From assembly GCA_037976565.1 (NCBI GenBank), contig CP137674.1, forward strand, positions 1,951,690 to 2,015,689: a stretch of DNA of 64,000 nt. The letters are read 5' to 3'. Position 1 is the first letter of the stretch. The number at the start of each line of letters is the position of its first letter. Positions 1 through 9,815 of the stretch are shown here, piece by piece. The translations under genes were made by a program, and so were the position numbers. The notes under the pieces were generated by a model, which saw only the letters and a list, made by a program, of their open reading frames with translations, was not told the DNA's origin and did no database searches. This stretch comes from Mesocentrotus franciscanus. Taxonomy: Eukaryota; Echinodermata; Echinoidea; Camarodonta; Strongylocentrotidae.

Positions 1-262
1 AATGAAATAAATAATATTTGTATACTTCTTGGGGCGCCTCAAGAGGACTTCCTTCGCATAAACTTAGATTTCACTGTTCGTACGTCCGATAAGGGCAATG
101 AGTCGTAGGACCATGGGTAAGAGGTGCTAAATACAACATTTCGGTTCACTGGAAAGAGAGGACAGTCAAGTAAAATGCAGTTCTTATACTGCTGAGGGTG
201 TCTCTTTAGTCCCCTCCACTTGTTCTAACATTCTATCAGTCCGATATCAAATTAGTCCTGTG

Positions 263-444
263 CAGTGGCATACGCAGGATTTCAAGGGGTGTGTTTTAAA
301 ATTTGAAAATCGGGCCGACCGATGTTTCCCTCAGTAGGGGGGGGGCGGTAAGGAGCACTTTTTAAACTTACCGTTTAGCAACAGGAAAAAACAAAGTAGA
401 GGGTAGGGGGGAGTTAACCCCAATCCCCCGTGCGTACGCGCCTG
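263..444. mobile_element. hAT-type MITE with perfect 8-bp target duplication
   Basis: A 182 bp non-coding element begins CAGTGGCATACGCAGG and ends with the inverse of CAGGCGCGTACGCACGG, so the ends are imperfect terminal inverted repeats. The octamer GTCCTGTG lies immediately outside both ends (255-262 and 445-452), a perfect 8 bp target-site duplication as expected for hAT transposition. Internally it carries the phrase AAAATTTGAAAATCGGGCCG, which recurs in related elements near 8.1, 42.9, 48.2 and 61.5 kb. It lies downstream of exon 2 of the transporter gene, probably in the next intron. It has no coding capacity. Confidence 0.85.
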
Positions 445-707
445 GTCCTGTGCCCCACTGATCCTATGTTCCAGTGGTCCTACGTCATATCAGTTAGCAA
501 TGACTTGTAGGATCGTTAACACGTTTTTACTTCATTTTCAATTGGTCTTACGTGTTACTGGCCCTTTCGTTGTATGGACCCTATATCCTATTTACCATGG
601 GGCCGGGATAGGGGCTACGTTAAGGGTCTGGACTTATGTTAAGCTTTCTGGTTTATTACATTCGGCAGTCTCCCGCACCTGTTCTAAGCACACGGAAATT
701 TTCTCAC

Positions 708-1004
708 CTAGATTAGAAGAGGCCATGGGCAACACGACTCCACCCGTTGCGTTTTTATGTGGGAAGTACTTGAGAATAAGGTTCAAAGACCCCATCAGTA
801 TGCATCCCGTTCCCACACCGAAGAGGGCGCTGTAGGTAAAGTACATCGGAGCAAGGCTTTGCATGAAGGAAGTCAAGATTAGCCCGAGCGAGATCGTTGA
901 TATTCCGATGACGACCACCGCCCGGTAGCCGATCCGTTCGATGAGGATGTTGACCACTGGGGCGACGATGGCGGAAAGGCCGAACGGAAGAGATCCAACC
1001 CAGG
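708..1004 (-). CDS. Monocarboxylate-transporter-like (MFS/SLC16-type) protein, coding exon 2
   Basis: This 297 nt minus-strand exon is bounded by a pyrimidine-rich acceptor ending CACAG (bases 1006-1005) and a donor reading G|GTGAG (GT at 707-706). It encodes about 99 residues. They begin AWVGSLPFGLSAIVAPVVN, the helix 2 region, continue through the short loop ERIGYR, a helix rich in G, S and L, the segment YFTYSALFGVGTGCILMG, and then KYFPHKNATGGVV. This is the usual order of the N-terminal half of MCT-family carriers (W-x-G-S, R-x-G-x-R, G-x-G-x-G, then YF-x-x-R/K-x-x-A). Such carriers move monocarboxylates or related solutes across membranes; the substrate of this one cannot be told. The exon enters in phase 1, matching exon 1. 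Later exons must lie left of the window. Confidence 0.85.
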
Positions 1005-1380
1005 CTGTGAAAAGGAAAAGGAAAGCCTTGATTTATTTTGCAACTACCTTTCCTGAGTTTCCTCCTTGTCCAATGATATTGTACGACAGTCGACAGAGGT
1101 TCCTAATCTTAAAGACACATACAAGTGGAGTCTCGTGGGGAATTTGACACCGTTCGGCTGTTTACCCAATATCAGGTGTTGTCAATCACCGGGATTAGCC
1201 TTCAGTTTTATGTATGTTTGTTTTTATTTCCGAAAATAAAATTAATCCATATTTACTTACAAGCCCATTTCAGGCACATTTTCAAAATGGTCCTGTTCTT
1301 CCATGGGGTTCAAAAGCAAAAAATCATATTAATTCACATACAATATAAATTTTCAATCACAGTAATTTACCAAAGCACTA

Positions 1381-2990
1381 TCAACCTTTTTTAATTTCAT
1401 ATGTAACTTTATTCCTCATCTTTCTATAAATGTTCCAATCTTCTTCATTCTTAGTTCCTTTTGTTTTCCGCTTCTTTATTTTATCAGGTTGTTTTATCCT
1501 ATCAAAAATAAAATCATTAAGCCAGGGAGAGTGTTTTTGCTTCACCCTTTTAGTCTTAGTTGGCACTTGTTTATCTACAATACGCATTACACATTTTCCA
1601 ATTTATCGACAGCATCATCAATAATATGACTAATTTCTATCTTTGTCCAATTCTGTGATCTAATATCGGCTTTAAATGAATCAAGATTAACACATCGTGA
1701 TTTCCGGAAAGAGATTAACTTTGCATGAGTGCATGTGTTGTTTGAATTCTGAACCATCCAAGATTAAAAAAAAACAACCCAACGAGTGATCGCTGAAACC
1801 AATATCTATTAACACACCAAGAATTTACATTTTCTGGTTGATTGCACAACATGTGATAAAAAATAGAGCTTGAATCTGCCGTAACATGTGTACATTCTAT
1901 AGTATTAATTTGATATTAACACGTACGAGGCTCATATGTAACATATTTAAATTTAAATCACCCATCAAAACAACAGATGTACGACGTTTTTCTAGGAAAG
2001 TAAGGATATCTTCATTAAAGGTACTATGTCCCATTTGCAGGCCAAAAAATGAAAAGGTTAAATTCCAACGGCATTTGAAAGACAATACTAATTTAGAACT
2101 TCCCTAAAAAAAGGGGGCTTGAAAATGTCTTTAAGTGGGAAAATAACGACTATTAGTTGTCGAATCGACTTAGGAGCTATAGAGCCAGTAAGTAATAGTC
2201 TGATTTTTCAGACCATTGTACCGAATGGTCGTACGTTTTATGCTGCGCAAAGATTCAATCAGTTTAATTTTGGCCATTACAAGAAGTGGGTTATTGATGT
2301 AGACAAATGCTCATGTACCCTTTACAGCTCATTTTATGTATGTTATTACCAAAGATGAAAAAGCCAGTCAGTCACTCAATAGTGTCTGACAGTGAAGTCT
2401 AGCAAGTAAACGGGTTTCCTTGCATAATTTGAATATTAGGACACTGCTAACGTTTAAATTTCACAGATAGGACATACATTACATATTCATAACTCCTGCA
2501 AAGTTCTACATAATTTGATGTTGGCTGCAAAAGGGACATAGTATCTTTAAACTTGATAATACTTCACATTTTGAATTTGGAGGGAAACAATTACAAAACA
2601 AAAGGGGTTTACATTTCTTCAATTTAAGAAATAAAATAATAACTTCTAAATCTTTAATAGAGTCTTGCAGAACCTGCTTATAAGGTCAGATCTTCGAGGA
2701 CATAAATTGCAACTCCACCTCCTTGCCTGTTACGGTCTTTACGAATCAGGTTATAATGAGTTTTTTGAACTTCTGTATCCGTTTTATCAAACTGACTATA
2801 TTCAAATGATTTATTATTATACTTCTGTTGTTGTTTTACTGTACCTTCATTTTGTATCGCCACATCATGAAAGGGCAACTGTTCTTTTGTACATTTTTTA
2901 CATTTCCATCCACAAAACTGTTATAACATATTATCCTACCGTTCATTTGACCAAGGAGTTATTACGCCTTCATTTGACACAACATAATAT
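1381..2990 (-). mobile_element. Decayed CR1/L2-like LINE, endonuclease region
   Basis: Minus-strand translation in broken frames gives, in order, a zinc-finger-like piece (CKKCTKEQLPFHDV, near 2860-2900), the endonuclease motif RQGGGVAIYV (near 2700), the endonuclease motif VVLMGDLNLNML (near 1960) and the linker motif HSPWLNDFIFDRIKQPDK (near 1480-1530). This order matches the 5' half of ORF2 in Jockey/CR1/L2-group LINEs. Stops and frameshifts separate all the pieces, and no reverse transcriptase follows. It is a dead fragment inside the transporter intron. Confidence 0.7.
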
Positions 2991-3227
2991 GTGTACCCAT
3001 TTTGTACACGTTGTACATTGGAGGTCTTTCTGATTTACCATTACCGACTTACTACAAAAAATACATGGAAATTTCCTAACCATCCTTATGAAAAAGAAAT
3101 GACTGCTATTTAATTAAAGAAAATCACAACACAGAAAATATGAAATTACTTATGACCACCCAACAAGCCTCATGTACTGCTCTGTAATTTCCCCATATTG
3201 TATTAAACTTTGAACTTAATGCCTATA

Positions 3228-3588
3228 CCGTGTGAGTCAAAAAAAAGTTTACACTCAGAAAATCGTCATTTATTTTAAAAGTCAGCTATGAACGAAAGGT
3301 TATCATACATGTTTTAAAGAGTGTGTGGTATCATTTTTTTGTGGTACGTGTATGTGTTCACGCTTGGATGAACGGGAGGCATTTTTTGCGAGAGCGCAAA
3401 CATCGACTTGCGCATAAGTATTAAAGTGAGAGAATGATTTGAATGTATCAAATGAGATGCATTGCATATGTTTTTTGCAGAAGCAAAGTCACACACAAAC
3501 GCGCGCACAAATCTTGTTTGATATTTGATATTTGACATGTGTGGCATGATTATTTTGTAGGTGTAAACTTTTTGTTGGCTCACACTGT
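3228..3588. mobile_element. Mariner-type MITE with TA flanks
   Basis: The ends are inverted repeats of about 33 bp. The left reads GTGTGAGTCAAAAAAAAGTT followed by TACAC. The inverse of the right reads GTGTGAGCCAACAAAAAGTT followed by TACAC. TA dinucleotides lie just outside (3226-3227 and 3589-3590). GTGTGAG ends with TA flanks are typical of the Tc1/mariner superfamily. There is no transposase ORF. A short internal hairpin (TTTGCG-AGAG-CGCAAA) lies near 3386. Confidence 0.75.
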
Positions 3589-3590
3589 TA

Positions 3591-4868
3591 TAGCTGCTGT
3601 ACTTTTGATAGCGCGGCATGCATGTCCTCTAAACGGACCCCCTGTTATTACGTTACTCTATTTCTTCTTCCATCTCTTCTTGTTCTCCGTTACTATTGGT
3701 CTGTAAAGTCTTCCTCTAGTCTCCTTCCTTGGTAGCGTTTTGTCTAGTGTGTATTCGCGCGTTTTTTTTTTGGGGGTATTTGTGTGTTTAGATGGATGGG
3801 GTTGTTTGTTTTATGTTACAACTGATTTCCTTTTTTTCATTAATCGTTCAATATATGAATTAAAAATGTATTAAATTATGTCAAGATGAAAACCAACTGT
3901 ATTTCTAAAAATAATTTGTATTGTTTTGAAATCAATAACAAAACTATGGAGAAAAAAAGAAAAAGAGAAAGAAAGAACATGGTTGCATGAGTATATGTGT
4001 GAGTGCGTGCGCCTGTATCTTCGATGAGTATCTGTGATGCGTGTTTGCGTGAGTGAGTAGTTACATCTAACTTTATAGATTCCAGAATATAATTTTTCAT
4101 ATACGCATCAAGATTTTTTTTTCATCTCAAATCGAAATTGTAAATTGTTTATTTTTTTTCATCGAGGGGTTCACGTTTTACAAGCTTTGCTTTTTAGTAG
4201 ATCACTCTTTTCCATTATACGTTTTACATTATTTTTTTTGTCATAACATTTTACAAAGCATGCATTTTCATGTCGTGTTATACTATGTTTTCATTATTCT
4301 GTATTATTATAATACTATTATCATTTATATTGTGCTGTGCTGAAAACAAATCTCATTTGCATGAAGAAAAAGAAGAAAAGAAATGTATTCTTTGTATTTC
4401 TTTTTTTGTAATAGAAATAAATGACACTGAACTGAAGTCCTTATCTGACATCTGTACCACCCCAGAAGTCATTTGTATTATTACATATGATTAAACAAAT
4501 TTATAAACCTCTCTTTAGAAATCTAGCCATCTGATTGGTCGAAATTGGAGTCGTGATTTTAGCCAATCCCGTTTAATATGAGCGAGATTCCCGAAAGATT
4601 CTGGGTACCGGGAAAATAGTAAAAGTTTGCTGTGATCCCCATTGGTTTACGTGTAAAAAATTTCTTTGTGCGAGCCCGGGTACCATACAGTGTGTGTGCG
4701 ATTTGGTTGCTAAATTGTAGGTATTTTAGTTACAGCGCAGCGCATGTAATCTCCGATTTTTTAGTTTCTAAACTTCATTTTATGTCCAAAGAAATGAGGT
4801 AAAAATAGCTGAAGCGACTCTTCCTAGATTTGAACTTCTTGATGAGGATCAATTACAAGACTTGATTA
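3591..4868. other. Intronic stretch without a recognised feature
   Basis: AT-rich DNA with T-runs and GT-rich patches. I found no coding signal, no matching terminal repeats and no tandem array. Short open frames here lack codon structure or homology I can recognise. Confidence 0.5.
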
Positions 4869-5085
4869 ATAAATCTATCTATCTATCAGGCTATAGTTCA
4901 TCCAGACGTTGGACAAAGCCCTCCTCATAACATTTCCATTCTCTGCTAGTCCAAGTGGCCGTTCCCATGTATGATGTTAGGTCATCTCTCCATCTTCTCT
5001 TCTGCCTTCCTCTTCTTCTCTTTCCCGTCCTTGGTTGCCATTCTGTTAAACGATTTGTCCATCTATTGTCCTGCAAGAACACCAA
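4869..5085 (-). mobile_element. RTE-like LINE, 3' terminal fragment
   Basis: The minus strand encodes a C-terminal LINE tail containing DNRWTNRLTEWQPR and then RRRGRQKRRWRDDL, ending in EEGFVQRLDEL. The R-G-R-x-x-x-R-W-x-D-D-L pattern is the familiar C-terminus of RTE-type reverse transcriptase proteins. It is followed, in minus orientation, by a short (GATA)n tail near 4869-4886, consistent with a LINE 3' end. Everything upstream of this tail is missing, so the copy is severely 5'-truncated. Confidence 0.7.
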
Positions 5086-5291
5086 CAGTTCCGTGAAATC
5101 CTCCGTAAAAAATATTCGAAGACCACCTACGAGTGCAACTGCAACTGCAAGTTATCAACACTGCACAGACCTCGATAGCGTAAACAAGCTGTCGAATTCG
5201 GAAGTTTGATGATGATTTTTAATTGTGAGGACCCCATGATTGGTAAGTGAGTCGCAAATGTATTCGTTGGCTCTTTTTACAGTATATAAAA

Positions 5292-5454
5292 GATATAATG
5301 ACTGCTTTAATATTCGAGGTATAGTTGTTGTATAGGCTCTCGGGGACGTTGCATCTTTCTATCACCCCTTCGGCACGCCTCGGGGTGATAACAAGATGCA
5401 ACGTCCCCTTGAGCCTATAAAAACAACTATTCCTCCCATAGCAGTCATTATATC
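5292..5454. repeat. Foldback inverted repeat
   Basis: The two arms, from about 5292 and to about 5454, are reverse complements with a few mismatches and one bulge. The left arm includes GATATAATGACTGCT and GGGGACGTTGCATCTT. The right arm returns AAGATGCAACGTCCCC and AGCAGTCATTATATC. The turn lies around 5368-5380 between TATCACCCC and GGGGTGATA. It is probably a hairpin-type MITE. No clear target duplication was found. Confidence 0.75.
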
Positions 5455-5614
5455 TATAATATTAAAAAATGTGTTGGTGATAATAGTCAAAATTGACTGA
5501 TTGCCATAAAAACACTAACCAACAACAACAACAAAACCAGCGGCGTAGATCCTTACATAATACCTTTTGTTCAGGGGGGGATGAATGAATGAATCACCCC
5601 CTGGACAACAGGTA

Positions 5615-6181
5615 TTAAAGTACAAGTCCACTCCACTGAAAAGTTGAGCTGATTAGATAGACAAAAATCTAAAAAGCCCAAATATAACTTGGTTTTGGAA
5701 AATGGTGCTCAGATTTATTTTTAATAATTTTTTTTAATAAGCAAAAAACAAGTTAATGAGCGAGTCGGTTGTGACGTAGGGTCCTCACAACACAGATTCG
5801 TAATGTAACCAAATTTAATGCATACGTCTTTGTGAAGTGCCTCGATACAAACTATTTCATTCACCTGATAAGAATAATGAAACACTATTATTCTTATCAG
5901 GTGAATGAAATAGTTTGTATAGAGGCACTTCACAAAGACGTATGCATTAAATTTGGTTACATAAGCCTATTGTCAGAATGTATACCGCTGGCACTTTCGT
6001 TGTGAGGAGCATACGTCACATCCGAACAGCAATATAAATGTTTTGCTCGAAATACCCGAAACAAAAATCGCTCTTAAAAATCACCTGATTGAAGTACCCC
6101 CTTGATATTTGGCAGTTTTAACCTTTGATTTATTTACAACATGTTATAATTTTTGAAAATCGGAGTGGACTTGGGCTTTAA
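5615..6181. mobile_element. TTAA-flanked MITE, copy 1
   Basis: The element runs from TTAAAGTACAAGTCCACTCC (5615-5634) to GGAGTGGACTTGGGCTTTAA (6162-6181), inverted termini of about 20 bp including a TTAA at each edge. A second element with the same ends lies at 43140-43829. The TTAA could be a piggyBac-type target duplication or part of the palindromic terminus. The inside is dominated by a long palindrome (listed separately) flanked by a repeated GTGACGT...TCCTCAC motif in inverted orientation. There is no coding capacity. Confidence 0.7.
5803..5962. repeat. 76-bp near-perfect palindrome with 8-base loop
   Basis: Arms 5803-5878 and 5887-5962 are reverse complements with a single mismatch (CTCGATAC against GTATAGAG) and an 8-base spacer. 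A transcript would fold into a long hairpin. A related single arm is present at about 44465-44528. The near-perfect arms imply a young origin or active gene-conversion-like maintenance. Confidence 0.9.
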
Positions 6182-7750
6182 GATCTTTGCCACTATACAA
6201 ACCGATAACTCTCCGAGAGAATAGGGGGTATTTGTTTAGTGGACTACGAGTTTGCTGTGTGCAGACTAATAGTTGTACACCCATAAATGTTATATCCCTA
6301 TAAAGTGCCTTCTACCTGGTATACATGCTCTGCTTGCCTGCGATTTTTTTCTCGTATATTGCTTTAAATAGTAAATTTTTCATAGTATTCCAGACAGGAG
6401 CAAAAACAACAATATACTTTCTAGCCCCTCTCAATATTTTGGTTCGATGACAAAGAGACACCGGGAAGATTTTTTTGAATTGAATTAGATTATCCAGTGA
6501 TGCCTAAAGAACTTAAACATGCAGTGTGACATTCGCCGCCTTTTCTTGTGAAAATACAGGCGTTCTTGTTTGAATTATGACCATTCTTTCAGCACATTTG
6601 CTCTTTAGAATAAGATCACATTTAAGTAAATGCACTCGAATAAACTGCTGAATGATAAGCAATGAAGTAATAAAGCAAACAAACAGATGAGGTAGAGCGG
6701 TACTTTGAAGTAGTAGAGCGGTACTTTGAGGTAGATCGGCATGGTTTAGAAAACCATATTATCTTATCGGGAATATAAAACCACTGTTTAATCACAAACC
6801 ATTTCCTTGTTTAGAATAAGGGATAAACAATTAACTTGGAAATCCATCTTGCATTGGATATGTCCCCTACTCAGTAAGGTTCTCAGCTTTGCTGTGAACA
6901 CTTGTATAGATTCTATCACCTCTTCTGATAGGAAGCCCTGTGTCTACCCACATAAAATTAGACTTGAAATTGATAAGAATTTGTTCTCCATATTCCCCTA
7001 ATACTTACTCGGATATTAATCTTCGAGTAATTGTGCTGAGAAAAAAAAAACTGTCACAATTCAAACAAGATCAATGTTATTTTCAAACAGAACAGGAGGC
7101 GGTCTCATTTTAAAGCGGAGATTCCCATGTCTGCGCATTCAATGTTTACACGCAGTTTGGAATTTAAATTTCGAGGCTTGATAATAAAATACTTAAACCA
7201 GGAAGCTGTTTAAACTAGATATTTCTCAATATATTTTACTCGTTTTTATTTGCACGAATAAGTAACGCTATAAAAAAAGATGAACACTGAGTGTTTCATT
7301 TTATTAGAATCGCGCAGTTATATATGCGGGTATGTGCAGGCAAGGGCGCTGCGCAGACACGGACGCTCTTGCCATGTCAAAATACAGTTTGAGCCCAAAC
7401 ATTGCAACAAAAGGTTTTACTACGACATCAGGAACAACATACTAAACATCTAAGAAAATAGGACCCCCGGAAAGTGCTTGTTTTCAAAATGGCGTCCAAG
7501 ATGACCGCCAATACATTTTAAATAACCATCAATCATAACATATTCATCTTAGGGATGTGATTTTGATGTCTATATGCTATGCCAAATACATTTTGGATTG
7601 GAATAGAATGGACGGTATGAGTTTGGTGGGAGGACTAGCGATCAATCGGGATCAATCGCAAACTTTTTATAAGGCGGGTCCGGATTTTAGCGAATGAATT
7701 ACTCTGTCTATTAATATGCAACATAAATAAGCCAAACTCATATGACATTA
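6182..7750. other. Intronic stretch, one short direct repeat
   Basis: There is no coding exon or element with recognisable ends. The only local structure is a short direct repeat of GTAGAGCGGTACTTTGA (two good copies and a partial third) around 6692-6740. Confidence 0.5.
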
Positions 7751-7751
7751 C

Positions 7752-7911
7752 CCGTAGCGGTTGCGCTGCTTCCGAACTCCCGCTGGAACGTTATGAAGAG
7801 GACACTGAAGGAGAGAATGAAACCATAGCTGAAGAAGAAGGCGATGCAGGTCGCACCGGTGACCACCCAGCCCCAGTGTTTGTGCAACCACGAAGTCGCC
7901 ATCGTCGTCAT
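7752..7911 (-). CDS. Monocarboxylate-transporter-like (MFS/SLC16-type) protein, first coding exon
   Basis: The minus-strand ATG at 7911-7909 is directly preceded by an in-frame TGA, so the start is well placed; a second ATG lies three codons on. The exon encodes 53 residues plus one base and ends at a G|GTAATG donor (GT at 7751-7750). After a short polar leader the protein reads HKHWGWVVTGATCIAFFFSY, then GFILSFSVLFITFQREFGSS. This is the characteristic first transmembrane helix of MCT carriers: a G-W-x-V-V entry, an S-x-G turn, and an F-x-x-x-F-x-x-E/R-F exit. The dangling G joins the CC opening exon 2 to make an alanine codon, so the two exons splice in frame. Upstream exons would be untranslated; none was identified. 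Confidence 0.85.
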
Positions 7912-8110
7912 TCATGGAAGAAATTGTTCAGGTACAGCGATGATGTCTGGCCTCTAGTTGTTATCTGGTTATGTTCCTACATGCGTGTAGAGTCTTCACG
8001 ATTCGACTACCAGTGCCACATGCAAAGATATTGTCATTGTCTTTATGCAGGCCAGGCGGCCACTGCGTGTACGCGTAAATGCGATATGCGTTAAAACAAC
8101 ACCCCCTCCC

Positions 8111-8226
8111 CAGGGGTGGATCCAGCCGGCGGCAAGGGAGGGGCCGAAAAAGGGGACCACTTCGTGCGAAAATTTGAAAACCGTGCCGGCCGATTTTCCG
8201 CCTCAGGGGCGATAGGGGAGGGTGTT
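8111..8226. mobile_element. hAT-type MITE fragment
   Basis: The sequence begins CAGGGGTGGATCCAGCCGG and continues through a G-rich segment and CACTTCGTGCGAAAATTTG. It closely matches the first 110 bp of the complete element at 61503-61791. The right half is missing and is replaced by the ten-copy repeat that follows. Only one end is present, so no target duplication can be tested. Confidence 0.75.
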
Positions 8227-8229
8227 ACA

Positions 8230-8440
8230 CCCACAAATTTAATAACGCCCACAAATGTAATAACGCCCACAAATGTAATAACACTTTACCCACAAATGTA
8301 ATAACACCCACAAATGTAATAACACTTTACCCACCAATGTAATAATTTCACCCACAAATGTAATAACCACTTTACCCACAAATGTAATAATTTTGAATCA
8401 CCCACAAATGTAATAATGACTTTACCCACAAATGTAATAA
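8230..8440 (+). repeat. Ten copies of a 16-mer with variable spacers
   Basis: The 16-mer CCCACAAATGTAATAA or a one-base variant occurs ten times in 211 bp, all in one orientation. Spacers range from 2 to about 9 bases and several read CACTTTA or GACTTTA. The copies are nearly identical although the spacers differ. It directly abuts the truncated MITE on its left. Confidence 0.9.
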
Positions 8441-8452
8441 ATTTGAAGGGAT

Positions 8453-8743
8453 ATTTTGTCGAATTTGTTCAAAACTAAAACCCTGTAATAAAGCATGGGT
8501 ATAGCGCGCAGTCTTTACTCCAGACCCGGTTATTTCAAAAATTTAAAAATCTTCAAAACTAAGACCCCATAATCCTTTTCCTGTGGAATAACATCAGAAT
8601 CGAGCGTAGTCTTTCCTCCAGACCCGGTCATTTCAAAAATAAAAAAACAATAAAAAACAAAACAAAAAATTCAAATCTAAGACCCAACAATCCTCCAAAC
8701 TAAGACCCTGTAATAAAGCATGGGCTTAGAGCGTTGTCTTTAC
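8453..8743 (+). repeat. Tandem repeat of about 225 bp, left part
   Basis: Phrases such as GACCCTGTAATAAAGCATGG, GTCTTTACTCCAGACCCGG and AACTAAGACCCCAT recur with a period near 224 bp (for example 8481 and 8704). The same array resumes at 14325, so the intervening 5.6 kb is an insertion. Monomers contain A-rich stretches of variable length. Confidence 0.8.
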
Positions 8744-9089
8744 CTGATTTTATCACGATCTAATATGGAGTAGCCTACCAGGGATGATTTTGGAGTCAAA
8801 TTTCACACTTATTTGATGGACTTTTGGCAGCTTTATGACTCCATTTCTCTTCGAGGATTTGAACACTGAAGCAACATATTACCAGGCAAGTCCCGTGTAC
8901 ACACTTTGATGTTGCTCAACTCTGTAACTTATGTGAAATTGCCCTGTAAAAGCTTTGAAACGGTCCATTAACTTCAAATAACTTTGGACCCTTAATTGGT
9001 CCTTTCACCATTGTGGTCTGTTCTTGCCATCCCATTTACAGTTTCTTAAAAGTACTTATCTGAGACTTAATCCTTTATAGGGTTGAAGC

Positions 9090-9815
9090 TTGATAACAAT
9101 GGGTACCAGGCAAAAGAAGCAACTGTTAAAGGACCTACTAGAGGACGATGAACTACTGAATGCTCTCAATGTCTTAATAGCAAAGGCTGTAGATACCAAA
9201 ATGCTTCAAATTCAAACCCAACTTGATAAACAAAATGGTATTGTTTTTGATCTTCAATGTGATATGGATAGAGCACGCAATGAAATCATTCGTACTACTA
9301 AGGAACTTGAGTCTTCTTTGAATAAGATCAAGAAACTTAATTTTGAACAAAATAAACAGGAGCAATACTCCCGGAGAAATTGTGTGAGAATATATGGAGT
9401 GAAGGAATCTACAAAGGAGAATACTGATGCTCTCATCTGCCAAATTGCAAAGGAAAAACTTTCCATTGATCTCGAACCGAAGCACATTGACCGGAGTCAT
9501 CGGGTTGGCAGGCAAAGAGAACCGGCAAAATCAGCGGGACCTGTACCACCGAGACCAATCATAGTTAAGTTGACGAGCTACAAATACCGGCAGCTACTAA
9601 TCATCAACAGAAAATCCCTCAAGCATACCGGAATTGGAATTCAGGAGGACCTAACTGATTTCAATAGTAAACTGCTGGCTGATGCTAGACATCATGTGAA
9701 GGTAGATGCAGCATGGTCTTCCGATGGCCGTATTTTTGTTATTCCGCGATCAAACTCAGCGAAGAACCAGAAGAAGATTATAAGATGTAAGGAAGATCTT
9801 GACCTTCTTCTTTGA
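9090..9815 (+). CDS. LINE ORF1 protein (L1 ORF1-type RNA-binding fold)
   Basis: An intact 241-residue ORF. Residues about 35-95 are rich in charged residues and leucine and look like a coiled coil. They are followed by QEQYSRRNCVRIYGV and then RSHRVGR near residue 140, which mark the RRM-like and C-terminal domains of L1 ORF1-type (transposase-22) proteins. Downstream come PRPIIVKL, a basic YKYRQLL segment and GIGIQEDLT, all usual for this family. The protein would bind LINE RNA as a nucleic-acid chaperone. An alternative start lies three codons in (MGTRQ). There is no frameshift here, in contrast to ORF2. Confidence 0.88.
   Translation: MITMGTRQKKQLLKDLLEDDELLNALNVLIAKAVDTKMLQIQTQLDKQNGIVFDLQCDMDRARNEIIRTTKELESSLNKIKKLNFEQNKQEQYSRRNCVRIYGVKESTKENTDALICQIAKEKLSIDLEPKHIDRSHRVGRQREPAKSAGPVPPRPIIVKLTSYKYRQLLIINRKSLKHTGIGIQEDLTDFNSKLLADARHHVKVDAAWSSDGRIFVIPRSNSAKNQKKIIRCKEDLDLLL

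Larger units (their letters stand above)
1005..7751 (-). other. Intron 1 of the transporter-like gene
   Basis: This 6.75 kb interval lies between the two matching phase-1 splice sites. It contains a decayed LINE, a mariner-type MITE, an RTE LINE tail, a foldback repeat and a TTAA-flanked MITE, each listed separately. No further coding exon was recognised inside it. Confidence 0.75.

Noticed and set aside
500..835. Plus-strand open frame of 111 residues
   Set aside because: It overlaps the transporter exon on the opposite strand and has no family resemblance.
8230..8440. Possible CRISPR array
   Set aside because: Repeats are 16 bp with spacers of 2-9 bp, the genome is eukaryotic and no cas genes exist.
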